A stretch of DNA of 64,000 bases. It comes from Pycnococcus provasolii (Eukaryota > Chlorophyta > Pseudoscourfieldiophyceae > Pseudoscourfieldiales). Both the position numbers and the translations under genes were made by a program. The stretch's first letter is position 1. Each line of letters starts with the position of its first letter. Location of the stretch: the NCBI GenBank assembly GCA_049487715.1, contig CP150563.1, positions 1 through 64,000 of the forward strand, given 5' to 3'. The notes under the pieces were generated by a model. That model was not told the DNA's origin. It did no database searches and saw only the letters and a list, made by a program, of their open reading frames with translations. Shown here piece by piece: positions 38,589 through 47,114 of the stretch.

Positions 38589-39344
38589 CTATGAAGACAA
38601 GTTGTCGTCCACCCACTTGAGCATATCCTCCGCAGACGAGACTGTGAATGCACCACCCTCCTCCAAGTTGAGGTGTGTGATGACGCAGTCGTCGATGAGC
38701 ATGGCATACCTTCGGCTGCGCAGGCCGAGACCCTTGTCCGTCAAGTCGAGCTCGACGCCGAGTTCTCTCGCCAACTTCGCTGACCCGTCGGCGAGCATGA
38801 GAATCTCACCCTGCGTTCCCACGGACTTGCTCCAAGCGTCCATCACAAAGGCGTCGTTCACGCTCACGCACGCCACCTCGTCCACCCCTTTCTCGCGCAA
38901 CGTTGGCGCGAGTTTGACGAACCCTGGCAGGTGCCTCGTGCTGCACGTCGGCGTGAATGCGCCAGGCACCGCGAAGAGCACCACCTTTTTCCCCGCGAAG
39001 AGTTCGCGCGTCGTCACCTCTCGCATATTTCCGTCTTCGTCAAAGTACGAGAGCTTGACGTCAGGCAGCGCGTCTCCCTCCTGCACGGTTTTTAGCAGGA
39101 CGATCTCTTCGCACTGTTCGGACGACGGCGGCGACGGCGGCGACGACGACGTTGCGGCGGAGATGGGCGCGGAGTCGAAACTTCGTCCCCCCGGCTGATG
39201 CGTTCTGCCCGCGCTGGAGTTGTTGCCTCCTCGCGCTTTTGGTTGAGGCGATGTGCGCCAGAGCGCGGCGCGGCACACTCCGACTTGAGCCCTAGACCTA
39301 GAGGTGTGCGAGACGTGAAGAGAGCGCGACATAACGTGCGACAT
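38589..39344 (-). CDS. Type II (Prx5/PrxII) peroxiredoxin, organellar
   Basis: 251 residues from ATG 39344; an in-frame ATG at 39332 is an alternative. The first ~75 residues are basic and S/R-rich, an organelle presequence plus linker. The peroxidatic cysteine is C134 in [17 protein letters not shown], and C159 in [17 protein letters not shown] is at the usual resolving position of the Prx5/PrxII group. It reduces H2O2 and alkyl hydroperoxides using glutaredoxin or thioredoxin. Plastid (PrxIIE-like) or mitochondrial (PrxIIF-like) location cannot be settled from the presequence. Confidence 0.92.
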   Translation of the reverse strand: MSHVMSRSLHVSHTSRSRAQVGVCRAALWRTSPQPKARGGNNSSAGRTHQPGGRSFDSAPISAATSSSPPSPPSSEQCEEIVLLKTVQEGDALPDVKLSYFDEDGNMREVTTRELFAGKKVVLFAVPGAFTPTCSTRHLPGFVKLAPTLREKGVDEVACVSVNDAFVMDAWSKSVGTQGEILMLADGSAKLARELGVELDLTDKGLGLRSRRYAMLIDDCVITHLNLEEGGAFTVSSAEDMLKWVDDNLSS

Positions 39345-39899
39345 AACGAGACCACCCGCACAATCTGAGAAGAGAGTGGTGATGAGTAGTGACGGCTAAT
39401 AATGGGGGGAGGTTGTAGATGGAAGGGAGGGGGAGGAAAAAGCAACCTCAAAACGGTTACCCCGTCGGGGAGGGGTCGAGCACCCCTGGAAGAAGTGGTT
39501 TTCTGGCCGGGAGTGGCAACACGACAGCACCCCACTCCGAGAAACGAGAACAGCCGTGTGAACAGCCGAGAGAAGGAAATAACAAGAGGGAAGAGCAAGA
39601 AGACTTGTGCCCGGGGCAACCCTACCGGTAAAAATTAAAACCCTAAACCCTTGCAGTTCACGGGGACCGTAAAACCCCGAAATTAACGAAACGAAAACCA
39701 TCCTATCTTTTCCCCTTTTCCCTTTTCCTGTTCTTTTTCCCTTTCCCTTTTTCCAGCACGCAACAATGCAATTCTCGCAGTAGGCTTTGTTCTTCTCGGG
39801 CATCGGGGGTCCCCTCCCCTCCCCTCCCCTCTCTGCTTTCCCCTTTCTCTCCTCCCACAGCAACAACAAACAACAACAAACAAGCAACTTGAAGAAACT
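39345..39899. promoter_or_regulatory. Divergent upstream gap with telo-box-like motif
   Basis: 555 bases between divergent starts. AAAACCCTAAACCC at about 39637-39650 is a plant-type telo-box core. ACCCCGAAATTAA lies at about 39673. Purine and pyrimidine runs occur at 39700-39850. No gene supported. Confidence 0.55.
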
Positions 39900-41336
39900 A
39901 TGGCGCAGCAGGACAGCAACATGGATGTCGAGCCCCCAAGGCACGTACCATCCAGGCATGTCAGTACCGCTTTCGGCAGTCAGTACCAAAACGAACACAC
40001 TGGTGGCTTCGAGTACCAGCAGTCGCAGTACAACAACCCAGACGAGTTTGCACACATGCACGGCGCGAACGACGATGCGGAAGGTGGGGGGGCGCACGCA
40101 AACAACGACAACGACGAAGCGAACGGAGGGGGACTCGTCAGAAGGAGAGTCAGCCGAGCGTCCATCTTGGAGGATGCAGCCACGCCCACACGCCAAGCGG
40201 CTCGAACGCACGAGCACAACAGCAGGCTCGACGGCGACCACGACGGCCACGACCACGACCAAGACAACGACAACTACAACGCCGCCGCACCAGCGCCGAG
40301 CGACCCGCGCGTCGCGCGAAACCAACACCAAGACGAAGACGACGACAACGCCGCCGCAGCCTCCGCGGGCGCGCCGGCGCCGAAGAGGCAGAGAATGCTC
40401 GCGACGACAAGGGCAGAGTCCGCGGTCGCCGTCGCGGCGGACGATAATGCCGACGCGGACGTCGAGCAGCAAACAGCCGCAACGGCAGCGCCAGAGGCGG
40501 CGGTCGCACCCGCGGCTTCGGAGCTGCACGTTCTCGAAGTCTCGGGCAACAGCGTGCAGGCTGCGCTCGACACGCAGGCGACGACAAATGCGAACGTCAA
40601 CCACCACGCGGAGCCGAGCGTGCGCCAGCCACCAGACGCGCCGGATAATAACGCGGACGCGAACGGGGACGGCAACGGCAACAACAACGACGACGACGAC
40701 GCGGACAACCAGCCCATGTGCTGGCAGAGCATGCCCGAGACTCTGCTCATCAAGGTCTTCCACCAGCTGCGTCGCATCGACGGAACGGGCGAGTGGCTCG
40801 CCTCCGCGGGGCGCGTGTGCAGGCTTTGGCGAAGGCTTGCGAACGAGGTGGTGCTGCAGGACGACGCGCAGAGTCGACCGGCTTTTCGACATCAGGTTCT
40901 GATCCAGCAGGCGAACACGGAGCTCACGCTGGCATCGGTTCCTGCCCTCGTCGGCGAAGGGGGCGGTGTCATGGCAGATGGTGAAGGTGGCCACCCCGCC
41001 AGCGCTGCCGGCGATGCTCCACAGGCACACCAGGACGAAGACGATGGTGCATACGACTCCCGATTTGACAGGGTGGAAGGCGCCGCGACTGCTGAAGTCG
41101 CAGGCATTGCACCAACACCCACAGACGTCGTCACAATTCCCGGTGCCCTGGCGCTCGACACCATGACAACGCAGGCGGAACTCGTTCACGAGCCTGAGAC
41201 GGAGGCGGATGTTGTCACGGACGCTGGCGTCGTTCCGCGCCCCACGGCAAGCGCCGACGCGAGCTTTGGAATTGCTGACCAGCTCGGAGAAACGGTAAGC
41301 TGGGCGAGGCAGAATCTGAGCGCGGCGCACAGCTGA
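39900..41336 (+). CDS. F-box protein with disordered flanks
   Basis: 478 residues from ATG 39900. The N-terminal ~265 residues are low complexity (N/D/A-rich, with runs such as DNDEANGG and HDHDQDNDNYN). The F-box, about residues 270-320, reads MCWQSMPETLLIKVFHQLRR, then a short loop, then WLASAGRVCRLWRRLANEVVL. This matches LP.elL..If..L....l......vC+.W+.la.d..lW and would bind SKP1 in an SCF ubiquitin ligase. No LRR, WD40 or Kelch substrate domain follows; the C-terminus is disordered and acidic. Confidence 0.75.
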   Translation: MAQQDSNMDVEPPRHVPSRHVSTAFGSQYQNEHTGGFEYQQSQYNNPDEFAHMHGANDDAEGGGAHANNDNDEANGGGLVRRRVSRASILEDAATPTRQAARTHEHNSRLDGDHDGHDHDQDNDNYNAAAPAPSDPRVARNQHQDEDDDNAAAASAGAPAPKRQRMLATTRAESAVAVAADDNADADVEQQTAATAAPEAAVAPAASELHVLEVSGNSVQAALDTQATTNANVNHHAEPSVRQPPDAPDNNADANGDGNGNNNDDDDADNQPMCWQSMPETLLIKVFHQLRRIDGTGEWLASAGRVCRLWRRLANEVVLQDDAQSRPAFRHQVLIQQANTELTLASVPALVGEGGGVMADGEGGHPASAAGDAPQAHQDEDDGAYDSRFDRVEGAATAEVAGIAPTPTDVVTIPGALALDTMTTQAELVHEPETEADVVTDAGVVPRPTASADASFGIADQLGETVSWARQNLSAAHS

Positions 41337-41544
41337 GAGGACTTTTCAAAATACATTTGTAAAAAGGTGCACACCAGTCGTACTGTACTTCCAAATCCAA
41401 AGCGCCAACGTATGTGCTGGACGAGTGAATTGTGATTGGTGTTGTGGATGGACGACAACCGTTCGACGAAGTAAAACTACATCCGTTACTGAACGAACAA
41501 AAAATCCCATGAGCAACAGTTGATTGGCGTTCTTTGTTTTGCTT

Positions 41545-41891
41545 TTACGGGATGTAGAACCCGCGTCGTTTGTCGACGACTTCGTCGGCCGGGTCGCCCT
41601 CCGGTTCTGCGTTGTCCACCCCTGATGTGCGCACGAGCGACGCGACGTGCTCTCGCATTTGCTTGAGCAAGGCTTGCATCTCCGTGTTGTTCGGGTCAGC
41701 CTTTCTTTCTGTTTTGTGAGGTGTGCTAGGCTGTTAGTGATGGTTGTTATTTCATCCGGACGCCATGGACATGATTTGGACGTACCAAACTCTGCAAGTC
41801 TTTCTCGCGCGAGCCTGACTTCTTCCTTCTTCTCCTGCTGCTCGGCGTCGACTTTTCCGCCCGTGAGGAACTCCCACGAAGACTTCGGCAT
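41545..41891 (-). CDS. Small two-exon protein (unknown)
   Basis: Exon 1 is 41891-41786 and exon 2 is 41708-41545. The 77-base intron starts GTACGT and ends AAACAG, and the phase fits exactly. The 89-residue product starts MPKSSWEFLTGGKVDAEQQE, has a charged helix (KKEEVRLARERLAEFERKAD), then EMQALLKQMREHVASLVRTS, and ends DEVVDKRRGFYIP. It is soluble and mostly helical. I do not recognise the family. An unspliced reading would give a longer frame, but that reads out of the coherent exon-2 frame. Confidence 0.75.
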
Positions 41892-42247
41892 GGCGGAGGG
41901 AGAACAGTCAGTCAGTCACGGAACGAGGGACGAGAAGAAGAGAATAATGAGAGGTATCAGCACCTGGCAGCCTGGAACAATCTGGAACAACACCGTAACC
42001 CTAACCCTAACCCTTACCCTTACCCTCGGCCTCTCACTCACGTATGTCGCTCCCGAGGTGCACGCGCCAGCTGAAAACAACTTCCTACTTTGGCTTGACG
42101 TCTCAGCGGACTAACCTGCGGGGAATGTGCCGATTTTTGACTTTGCTTGGCTGTGAAAGCCTGACTGGGAACAACAGCTTGCATGATACAGCATGTTTCA
42201 TTTCATGGAAAAGAAAGAAAGAAAGAAATCATGATACATAAAACATG
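41892..42247. promoter_or_regulatory. Upstream gap of the small two-exon gene, with telomere-like repeats
   Basis: 356 bases. Telomere-type units TAACCCTAACCCTAACCC followed by TTACCC variants lie at about 41996-42025, roughly 105 bases upstream of the start at 41891. The rest holds the 3' end of the SHIPPO gene. No further gene seen. Confidence 0.6.
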
Positions 42248-43858
42248 TCAAAGCGTCTCCGACTTCGACGCAGTTCGCTTCGCGGTTGCTCCCGCAGGCT
42301 CGCCAGCCCAGCACCGGCCCTGAATTGCCATGCCGCCGGATGACATGCCATTTCCGTAGTTGAACCGCTCGCCCGTACCGAAGCTGAATCCACGCGGCTT
42401 GCGCATCGACGTGAACTGTGTGCACCTCTGATCGTTCACGGTGTTGCAGTCAGAATAGTACACAGGTCCAGGAGAAAATGTGCCAACGTTCTCGTTCAGG
42501 TTGTGCGCCTCGGTGAGGAAGGGCTGGTGCCAACCGCCGGGCATGGCCTTGCACCTTTCCACCTCCGCCGCCTCCTCGGCTCGCCAACGCTGCTTGTCCG
42601 TCCCAAAACGTGGAGCGGCAGCCACGCTCGCTGTCGCATTCACCTTCGTACCGTCACGCGTAGCGGTGGGATTGCGTGTTGCAGGTCCGGGCCGCACCTC
42701 GCTTCCCAGCTTGGGCGGTGAGCTGAATGGCATCTTCGGCGCGCAGACGCTAGGCGGATCCAGCAGGCCAACGGGCTTGCCGTTGACGATGGAATGGCCC
42801 GCGTGAACGCTACGTCCCGCATTCCACCACAGATCTCCTTCAACGGCTGGCCCTCCAAGATGCGTCTCGCGCAAAATGTCGTAGCGCGCGGGCCCCACGC
42901 TTTCACGCCCGAGCGCCTCGTCGAGGTGCGCGTTGTCGATGAATCGCGGATACAGCATACCACGCCACACCGGATCACGAACCGTGTCCGGCCCAGCCAT
43001 TCCTTGCCTTCCGCCGAACGAGTGCTGCGACCCGCCGTACAGTCCCACGTATCCTCCGAAGTTCCCGCGTCCCATGCGCGTGGGCAGCCGGTTGAGGTCG
43101 CGCAGGTAGTGCTGCGAGCCTGGGTAGTGGCTCAGCTTGTCTGGCCCGTATCCGCCCGGCCAACCTTTTTGCATCTGGCTCATCGTCATGCGGTCGGTGA
43201 CCGTGTACCTGCTAGCGACGTCCATAAACGCGCGTTCCTTCGCGGTGTACATCACGTCCGTCTTTCCAAACTTGTTTGTTCCTAGTTGAGTGCCCGTTCT
43301 GCGGCTGTAAGCGGTGGGTGGCGGGCTTTCCATGTAGCTTTCTGCCGGCGCAACTCCATCGGTGCGCACGCCACTCCTTCCCCTCCAGCTCGGGCTATGC
43401 AGGCAGAGACTGTCCTTCCCAGGCGTGTATCGTCCTGGCGACGAGAACCCCGCGGTTCGAGGGGACGCGCGTTGGCTCGGCTCCGGGAGCAAGGTGCTAG
43501 CCTCGGTGGTGAAGAACGTCGCGGGCCCTTGTCTTGGGTTAGCTTTGTATCGCCCGACGTCCGCGACGCCCGCACGGTCTCTTGCAGGCACGTAGTCTGC
43601 GGGTCCAGGTGCGTAGACGTACGACGGCTGAATACGCGCCGTAAGATTCGCGACGCGCGGCAGTTGTTTCCCCGCCGCATGTTTGTTGAGTTCCTCGCCG
43701 TACGGCGACGGTTTGTACGTGGTCCTCGGCCTGTGGAAGGTTGCGAACCCGTCTCCGGAGGACGTCTGGTGCGTGCGTTGCGTGGTATCCTCCGGCTCCT
43801 CTGGTTCAGCCGAGACGACGATATCCTCCGATATCGAAGATGAAGACGTCTCCGCCAT
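42248..43858 (-). CDS. SHIPPO/STPGR-repeat protein (probable cilium or microtubule protein)
   Basis: 536 residues from ATG 43858 (MAETSSSSISED). Scattered PGP-type motifs, APGPADYVPA, RQGPATFF, VGPARYDI, RPGPATRN and FSPGPVYY, together with SSPGRYTPGK and GPDKLSHYPGS, match the degenerate P-G-P-x-x-Y repeats of SHIPPO/ODF3-like and other microtubule-inner proteins. No other domain or membrane segment is visible. If the assignment is right, the organism builds a flagellum at some stage or uses the protein on cytoplasmic microtubules. Confidence 0.65.
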   Translation of the reverse strand: MAETSSSSISEDIVVSAEPEEPEDTTQRTHQTSSGDGFATFHRPRTTYKPSPYGEELNKHAAGKQLPRVANLTARIQPSYVYAPGPADYVPARDRAGVADVGRYKANPRQGPATFFTTEASTLLPEPSQRASPRTAGFSSPGRYTPGKDSLCLHSPSWRGRSGVRTDGVAPAESYMESPPPTAYSRRTGTQLGTNKFGKTDVMYTAKERAFMDVASRYTVTDRMTMSQMQKGWPGGYGPDKLSHYPGSQHYLRDLNRLPTRMGRGNFGGYVGLYGGSQHSFGGRQGMAGPDTVRDPVWRGMLYPRFIDNAHLDEALGRESVGPARYDILRETHLGGPAVEGDLWWNAGRSVHAGHSIVNGKPVGLLDPPSVCAPKMPFSSPPKLGSEVRPGPATRNPTATRDGTKVNATASVAAAPRFGTDKQRWRAEEAAEVERCKAMPGGWHQPFLTEAHNLNENVGTFSPGPVYYSDCNTVNDQRCTQFTSMRKPRGFSFGTGERFNYGNGMSSGGMAIQGRCWAGEPAGATAKRTASKSETL

Positions 43859-44369
43859 ACTGACAGTTCCGTATGTTCTATGTACAATATGATGGGAGAG
43901 GTTGGTTGGATGGATGCACGGGAGCGGGGCGGAAGGAAGACAAGCGGAGAGGAAGGAAGGGGCCGGGGATTGATTGAGGCTGCACATACATAGACTACCC
44001 GGGTAAGTTTCGTGCGGGTCATAAAAAGGGAGAACACCGGACGGACGGACCCTCCCTGGGGAATGGTGAATGGTTCTTCCCAGTAAAGTAGACTAAGTGG
44101 TTCCCCTTTCAGGTTCAGGTCAGGCACCACCTTTTAGGTTGGATGGGAGGCATTATTGAGGCAAGAACGAACGTTAGAAGTCGTCTTGCATTGTACCGTA
44201 GTAGTTCTACAGTAGTACTATTGGATTGTGTGGGATGAACGGTCGGTGAAATCGTCCTCGTCCATGTTCCTTGAAGAAATAGTTTACAACTTACAGAGAG
44301 GCGTACTTACTTAGTGGTGTTTCTTTCGAATGCCCTCCACTCCATATTACTGTACCGGTCGGTATTGTA
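43859..44369. other. Intergenic, no gene seen
   Basis: Upstream of the SHIPPO gene and left of the TIR element. Several short GTAC/CCGGT-bearing inverted fragments (for example CTGTACCGGTC at about 44350) resemble the outer edges of the element. No gene supported. Confidence 0.5.
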
Positions 44370-44985
44370 GTACTGTCTGAAATGATAAACGGACCGCCCA
44401 TGTTAAACGGACCGGATTTGTAAGTCAACCCCACAACTGGGCCGTCCCAAGTCCGTTTCACCCGTGGTTTGTGGCAGTGGTACACTATGGGTGTAGGCCT
44501 ACTTGCACACACATACCACGTAGAAAACCAACGCACGAGCTGCTCACAAATTCGCGACAAAACAGCGTTCCGCCATTAAAATCCGAAAATCCATTTGTAA
44601 GTCGGGGGGGAATTTGCCCCGACAGAAATCCGGGACCAATTTGGGAAACTCAGAATCCCTCTATTTCCCCCCGACTTCCAAATGCATGGGTCCCCCCCCC
44701 TGATCAGCATGGGGGAAAGGAATTCCATCGGGAAACCCAAATTTTACATTTCGACAACGGGAACCCCGTAGTCCGTTTAACATTTGGCGGTCATGGCGGA
44801 GTGTACCACTTTGGCTGGTTGTGTACACGCGAGTGTTCGTTGTGCACTGTTCCTCGCGACGGCGTCGCATAGACCACTCAAGAGGCTTGCCCGAACACCA
44901 CAAGTACGGGCAAAAACGACCTGGTATGGCACGACCATTGGGACGACTTACAAATGACCGGTCCGTTTATCATTTTAGACAGTAC
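44370..44985. mobile_element. 616-bp terminal-inverted-repeat element (possible MITE, TA target)
   Basis: The left end reads GTACTGTCTGAAATGATAAA and the right end, on the minus strand, GTACTGTCTAAAATGATAAA, followed on both by CGGACCG. The similarity continues inward as GGACCGGATTTGTAAGTC versus GGACCGGTCATTTGTAAGTC after a short duplication on the left. A TA dinucleotide flanks both ends, as expected of Tc1/mariner-type insertion. Internal sub-repeats of GTTAAACGGAC occur in both orientations. No transposase frame is present, so it would be non-autonomous. The exact outer edge is uncertain because weak similarity continues outward (ACCGGT). Confidence 0.65.
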
Positions 44986-45240
44986 TAAATTATGTTTTAC
45001 CGGTCAATAACACATACGTTTTTGTCGAAGTTTGGTCTAAGGCTCTTACACTAAGGTTAACCACTGACCATACCGTACTGTACTACTTAAACCTTTAGCT
45101 CGTCTACTGCACCTTTGTTGTTGGAAGGGTCGAACGAAGATACCTGTAACTCAGGAAAGTAGAACAAATGTGACGACCACCCAATTAGACTAAGCTGCCG
45201 GGCGGTGTCTCTGACCTTCGCTACATACTTCGCTGCAGGT

Positions 45241-45441
45241 TGACGAGAGTCATAACTCATACCTGGATCTGGGATCCATTATTGGATCACTGGATATGTT
45301 GGAGTTTATGGTTTGAGAGTTAGTAGTTAGGACTACTAACTCTACTGGATATTATATAGAAAATGGAATCTTTAAGAGATCTTGTGAAGGAATCGACGTC
45401 ACATGTCGACACCTGATTGGTTACGTATTAATGGCACAGCA
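45241..45441 (+). repeat. 5' LTR of deleted Copia element
   Basis: Begins TGACGAGAGTCATAAC and ends GGCACAGCA. It matches 46646-46846 base for base by eye; the identity extends five bases further (to 45446/46851). TG...CA ends are typical of LTRs. Confidence 0.88.
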
Positions 45442-46223
45442 TGGATCTCTATCATGGTTCTCCAATTCAACTTGATGTACCATGCCTCGCAGTCCAAAGG
45501 TTTCTTGGACAAGGCGAAGCACGGCACTCTACTTGGATTTTCGACAGTGCAAGCGCTATGCACGTCACTGGGGATTCCTCAGTATTCCTCACCCCACTTC
45601 GCCCATCGCATATTCTAATGGAAGGTTCTGTACCAGGCATCACCAAAGAAACTATGATCGGCACTGCCAAGCTCAGATTTCGCCAACCTGATGGAGATTA
45701 TAGCCCATGGATCATCATTGAAGATATGCATTACATCCCTGGCCTTAAGGTTAACATCTTGTCCAAAAACAAAATGCTCAAACAAATCTGCCTTGCATGC
45801 CGCTGCCGACGAACCTCAATCCGTCAGCACAATGGCGCGTACTATACGCCACAAAATTGGGCTATCCACACCCACGAACGATACCTGCTGGATACCGTTC
45901 AAGTGCAATTTGAACGTGACGAATCGCCCCAATCCGATCCTTCCATCACACCCCCTCAGTTTGTACCCGTCTATGCCAACTTGACTCCGCAACCCAACAT
46001 AACCAATCGTACTCGATCAGCAGACGTCAAAACGCGCCCTTATGAATTCGTCGGATCTCGATTTCGCCGCAAATTCTATAATGGCACATACGTCGATGGC
46101 ACCATCACAACATTCCAACGTCTTGACAATAATCAAGTTCGTTGGGTTGGTCTTTATGACCTCCCTGCCACAGGCTCGATACTTGCGCGATATTTGCCTG
46201 GAGATCGGGAAAACAAAAGTTGA
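45441..46223 (+). pseudogene. Copia protease-region remnant fused to a later pol segment
   Basis: An open frame begins just inside the 5' LTR. WIFDSASAMHVTGDSSVFL (about residues 31-49) is the Copia aspartic-protease block, with DSA where active enzymes have DSG or DTG. It is followed by the VPGI/IGTAKLRF and HYIPGLKVNILSKNKM strands. After about residue 120 the sequence changes to a proline-rich linker, then PYEFVGSRFRRKFYNGTYVDG and VRWVGLYDL, which looks like the small tudor-like segment some elements carry ahead of reverse transcriptase. The frame stops at 46221-46223 next to the start of the RNase H part. It has no ATG context of its own and is not a host gene. Confidence 0.75.
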
Positions 46224-46648
46224 CATCTCGCAGCTCTACTGAATCTGAATTAATAGCATTGGCCTCAGAAACTGACGATACCGTAGTGTTCAGAACTCTT
46301 CTCGGGGAATTAAATCTATTGGCACAGATCCCAGTTCCGGTACACATGGGAGAACCAGGAGACACAGAAAAAGATACTGCCTATGTACATGAAGACAACA
46401 GTTCTGCAGTGATCATTGTTCGCGACCGTCTCTACGGGGCTCGAACAAAATTCTTGGACGTTCGACTGAGGGCTCTCCGTGAAAGAGAACGAGACCGAAT
46501 ATTGGCATTTACCCTGGTGAATACTAAAGACCAATTGGCCGATGCATTCACTAAACAGCTGCCGAAGTTAGAACATATCCGATCCAAACAAATTATGATG
46601 AATGGAAATGTCGCAGTATCCTTAGGACACGGCGACAAGGGGGAGTGA
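46220..46648 (+). pseudogene. Copia RNase H C-terminal remnant
   Basis: Starts in a new frame with SRSSTESELIALASE (compare SSTEAEYIAL), then VHEDNSSAVIIV (DN-SA), RTKFLDVRLRALRERE (R-K-H-IDVR) and LVNTKDQLADAFTKQLP (T..QLADi.TK.L), the end of Copia pol. The upstream half of RNase H is missing. The frame change at about 46205-46225 marks a deletion junction. Confidence 0.85.
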
Positions 46649-46846
46649 CGAGAGTCATAACTCATACCTGGATCTGGGATCCATTATTGGATCACTGGAT
46701 ATGTTGGAGTTTATGGTTTGAGAGTTAGTAGTTAGGACTACTAACTCTACTGGATATTATATAGAAAATGGAATCTTTAAGAGATCTTGTGAAGGAATCG
46801 ACGTCACATGTCGACACCTGATTGGTTACGTATTAATGGCACAGCA
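46646..46846 (+). repeat. 3' LTR of deleted Copia element
   Basis: Second copy of the 201-base LTR; see the 5' copy. Immediately downstream, ATGTCGACATG occurs twice in 16 bases (about 46845-46870). Confidence 0.88.
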
Positions 46847-47114
46847 TGGATGTCGACATGATGTCGACATGCCGAGAGATCCGTTGGATGTGGTTGAGGA
46901 GGTTGCAACCGAATCCTGTTTGGGATTCTCTGGACCTCGCGAGACTCGCGAGGTACCCCCTCAACGACACCTCCCCGGAGTCCCCACCTTGTAACCACCA
47001 CTCTAACTTTTCCGAAACTGAAAACACTTTTCACGCCGCGCGTCACTCGTCGTTCCTTACAGGTGCAGACTGCATTGGGAAAAATGATAATCGTACAACA
47101 TGCATTTCGTTACA

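Larger units (their letters stand above)
45241..46846 (+). mobile_element. Deleted Ty1/Copia LTR retrotransposon
   Basis: Two apparently identical 201-bp LTRs enclose 1204 bases. A polypurine tract (GACAAGGGGGAG) precedes the 3' LTR. Inside are a Copia-type protease segment and an RNase H segment in different frames; gag, integrase and most of reverse transcriptase are gone. The 5-base flanks (CAGGT and TGGAT) are not a target-site duplication, so either an end is rearranged or the copy arose by recombination. It cannot move on its own. Confidence 0.85.

Noticed and set aside
39396-41330. 644-residue open frame on the minus strand opposite the F-box gene
   Set aside because: It is an antisense shadow of a GC- and repeat-rich gene: V/R-rich, no domain, and it crosses the F-box promoter and start. 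The + strand has a recognisable F-box.
46646-46851. Target-site duplication around the Copia element
   Set aside because: The flanks CAGGT and TGGAT differ; TGGAT after the 3' LTR only extends the match with the sequence following the 5' LTR.
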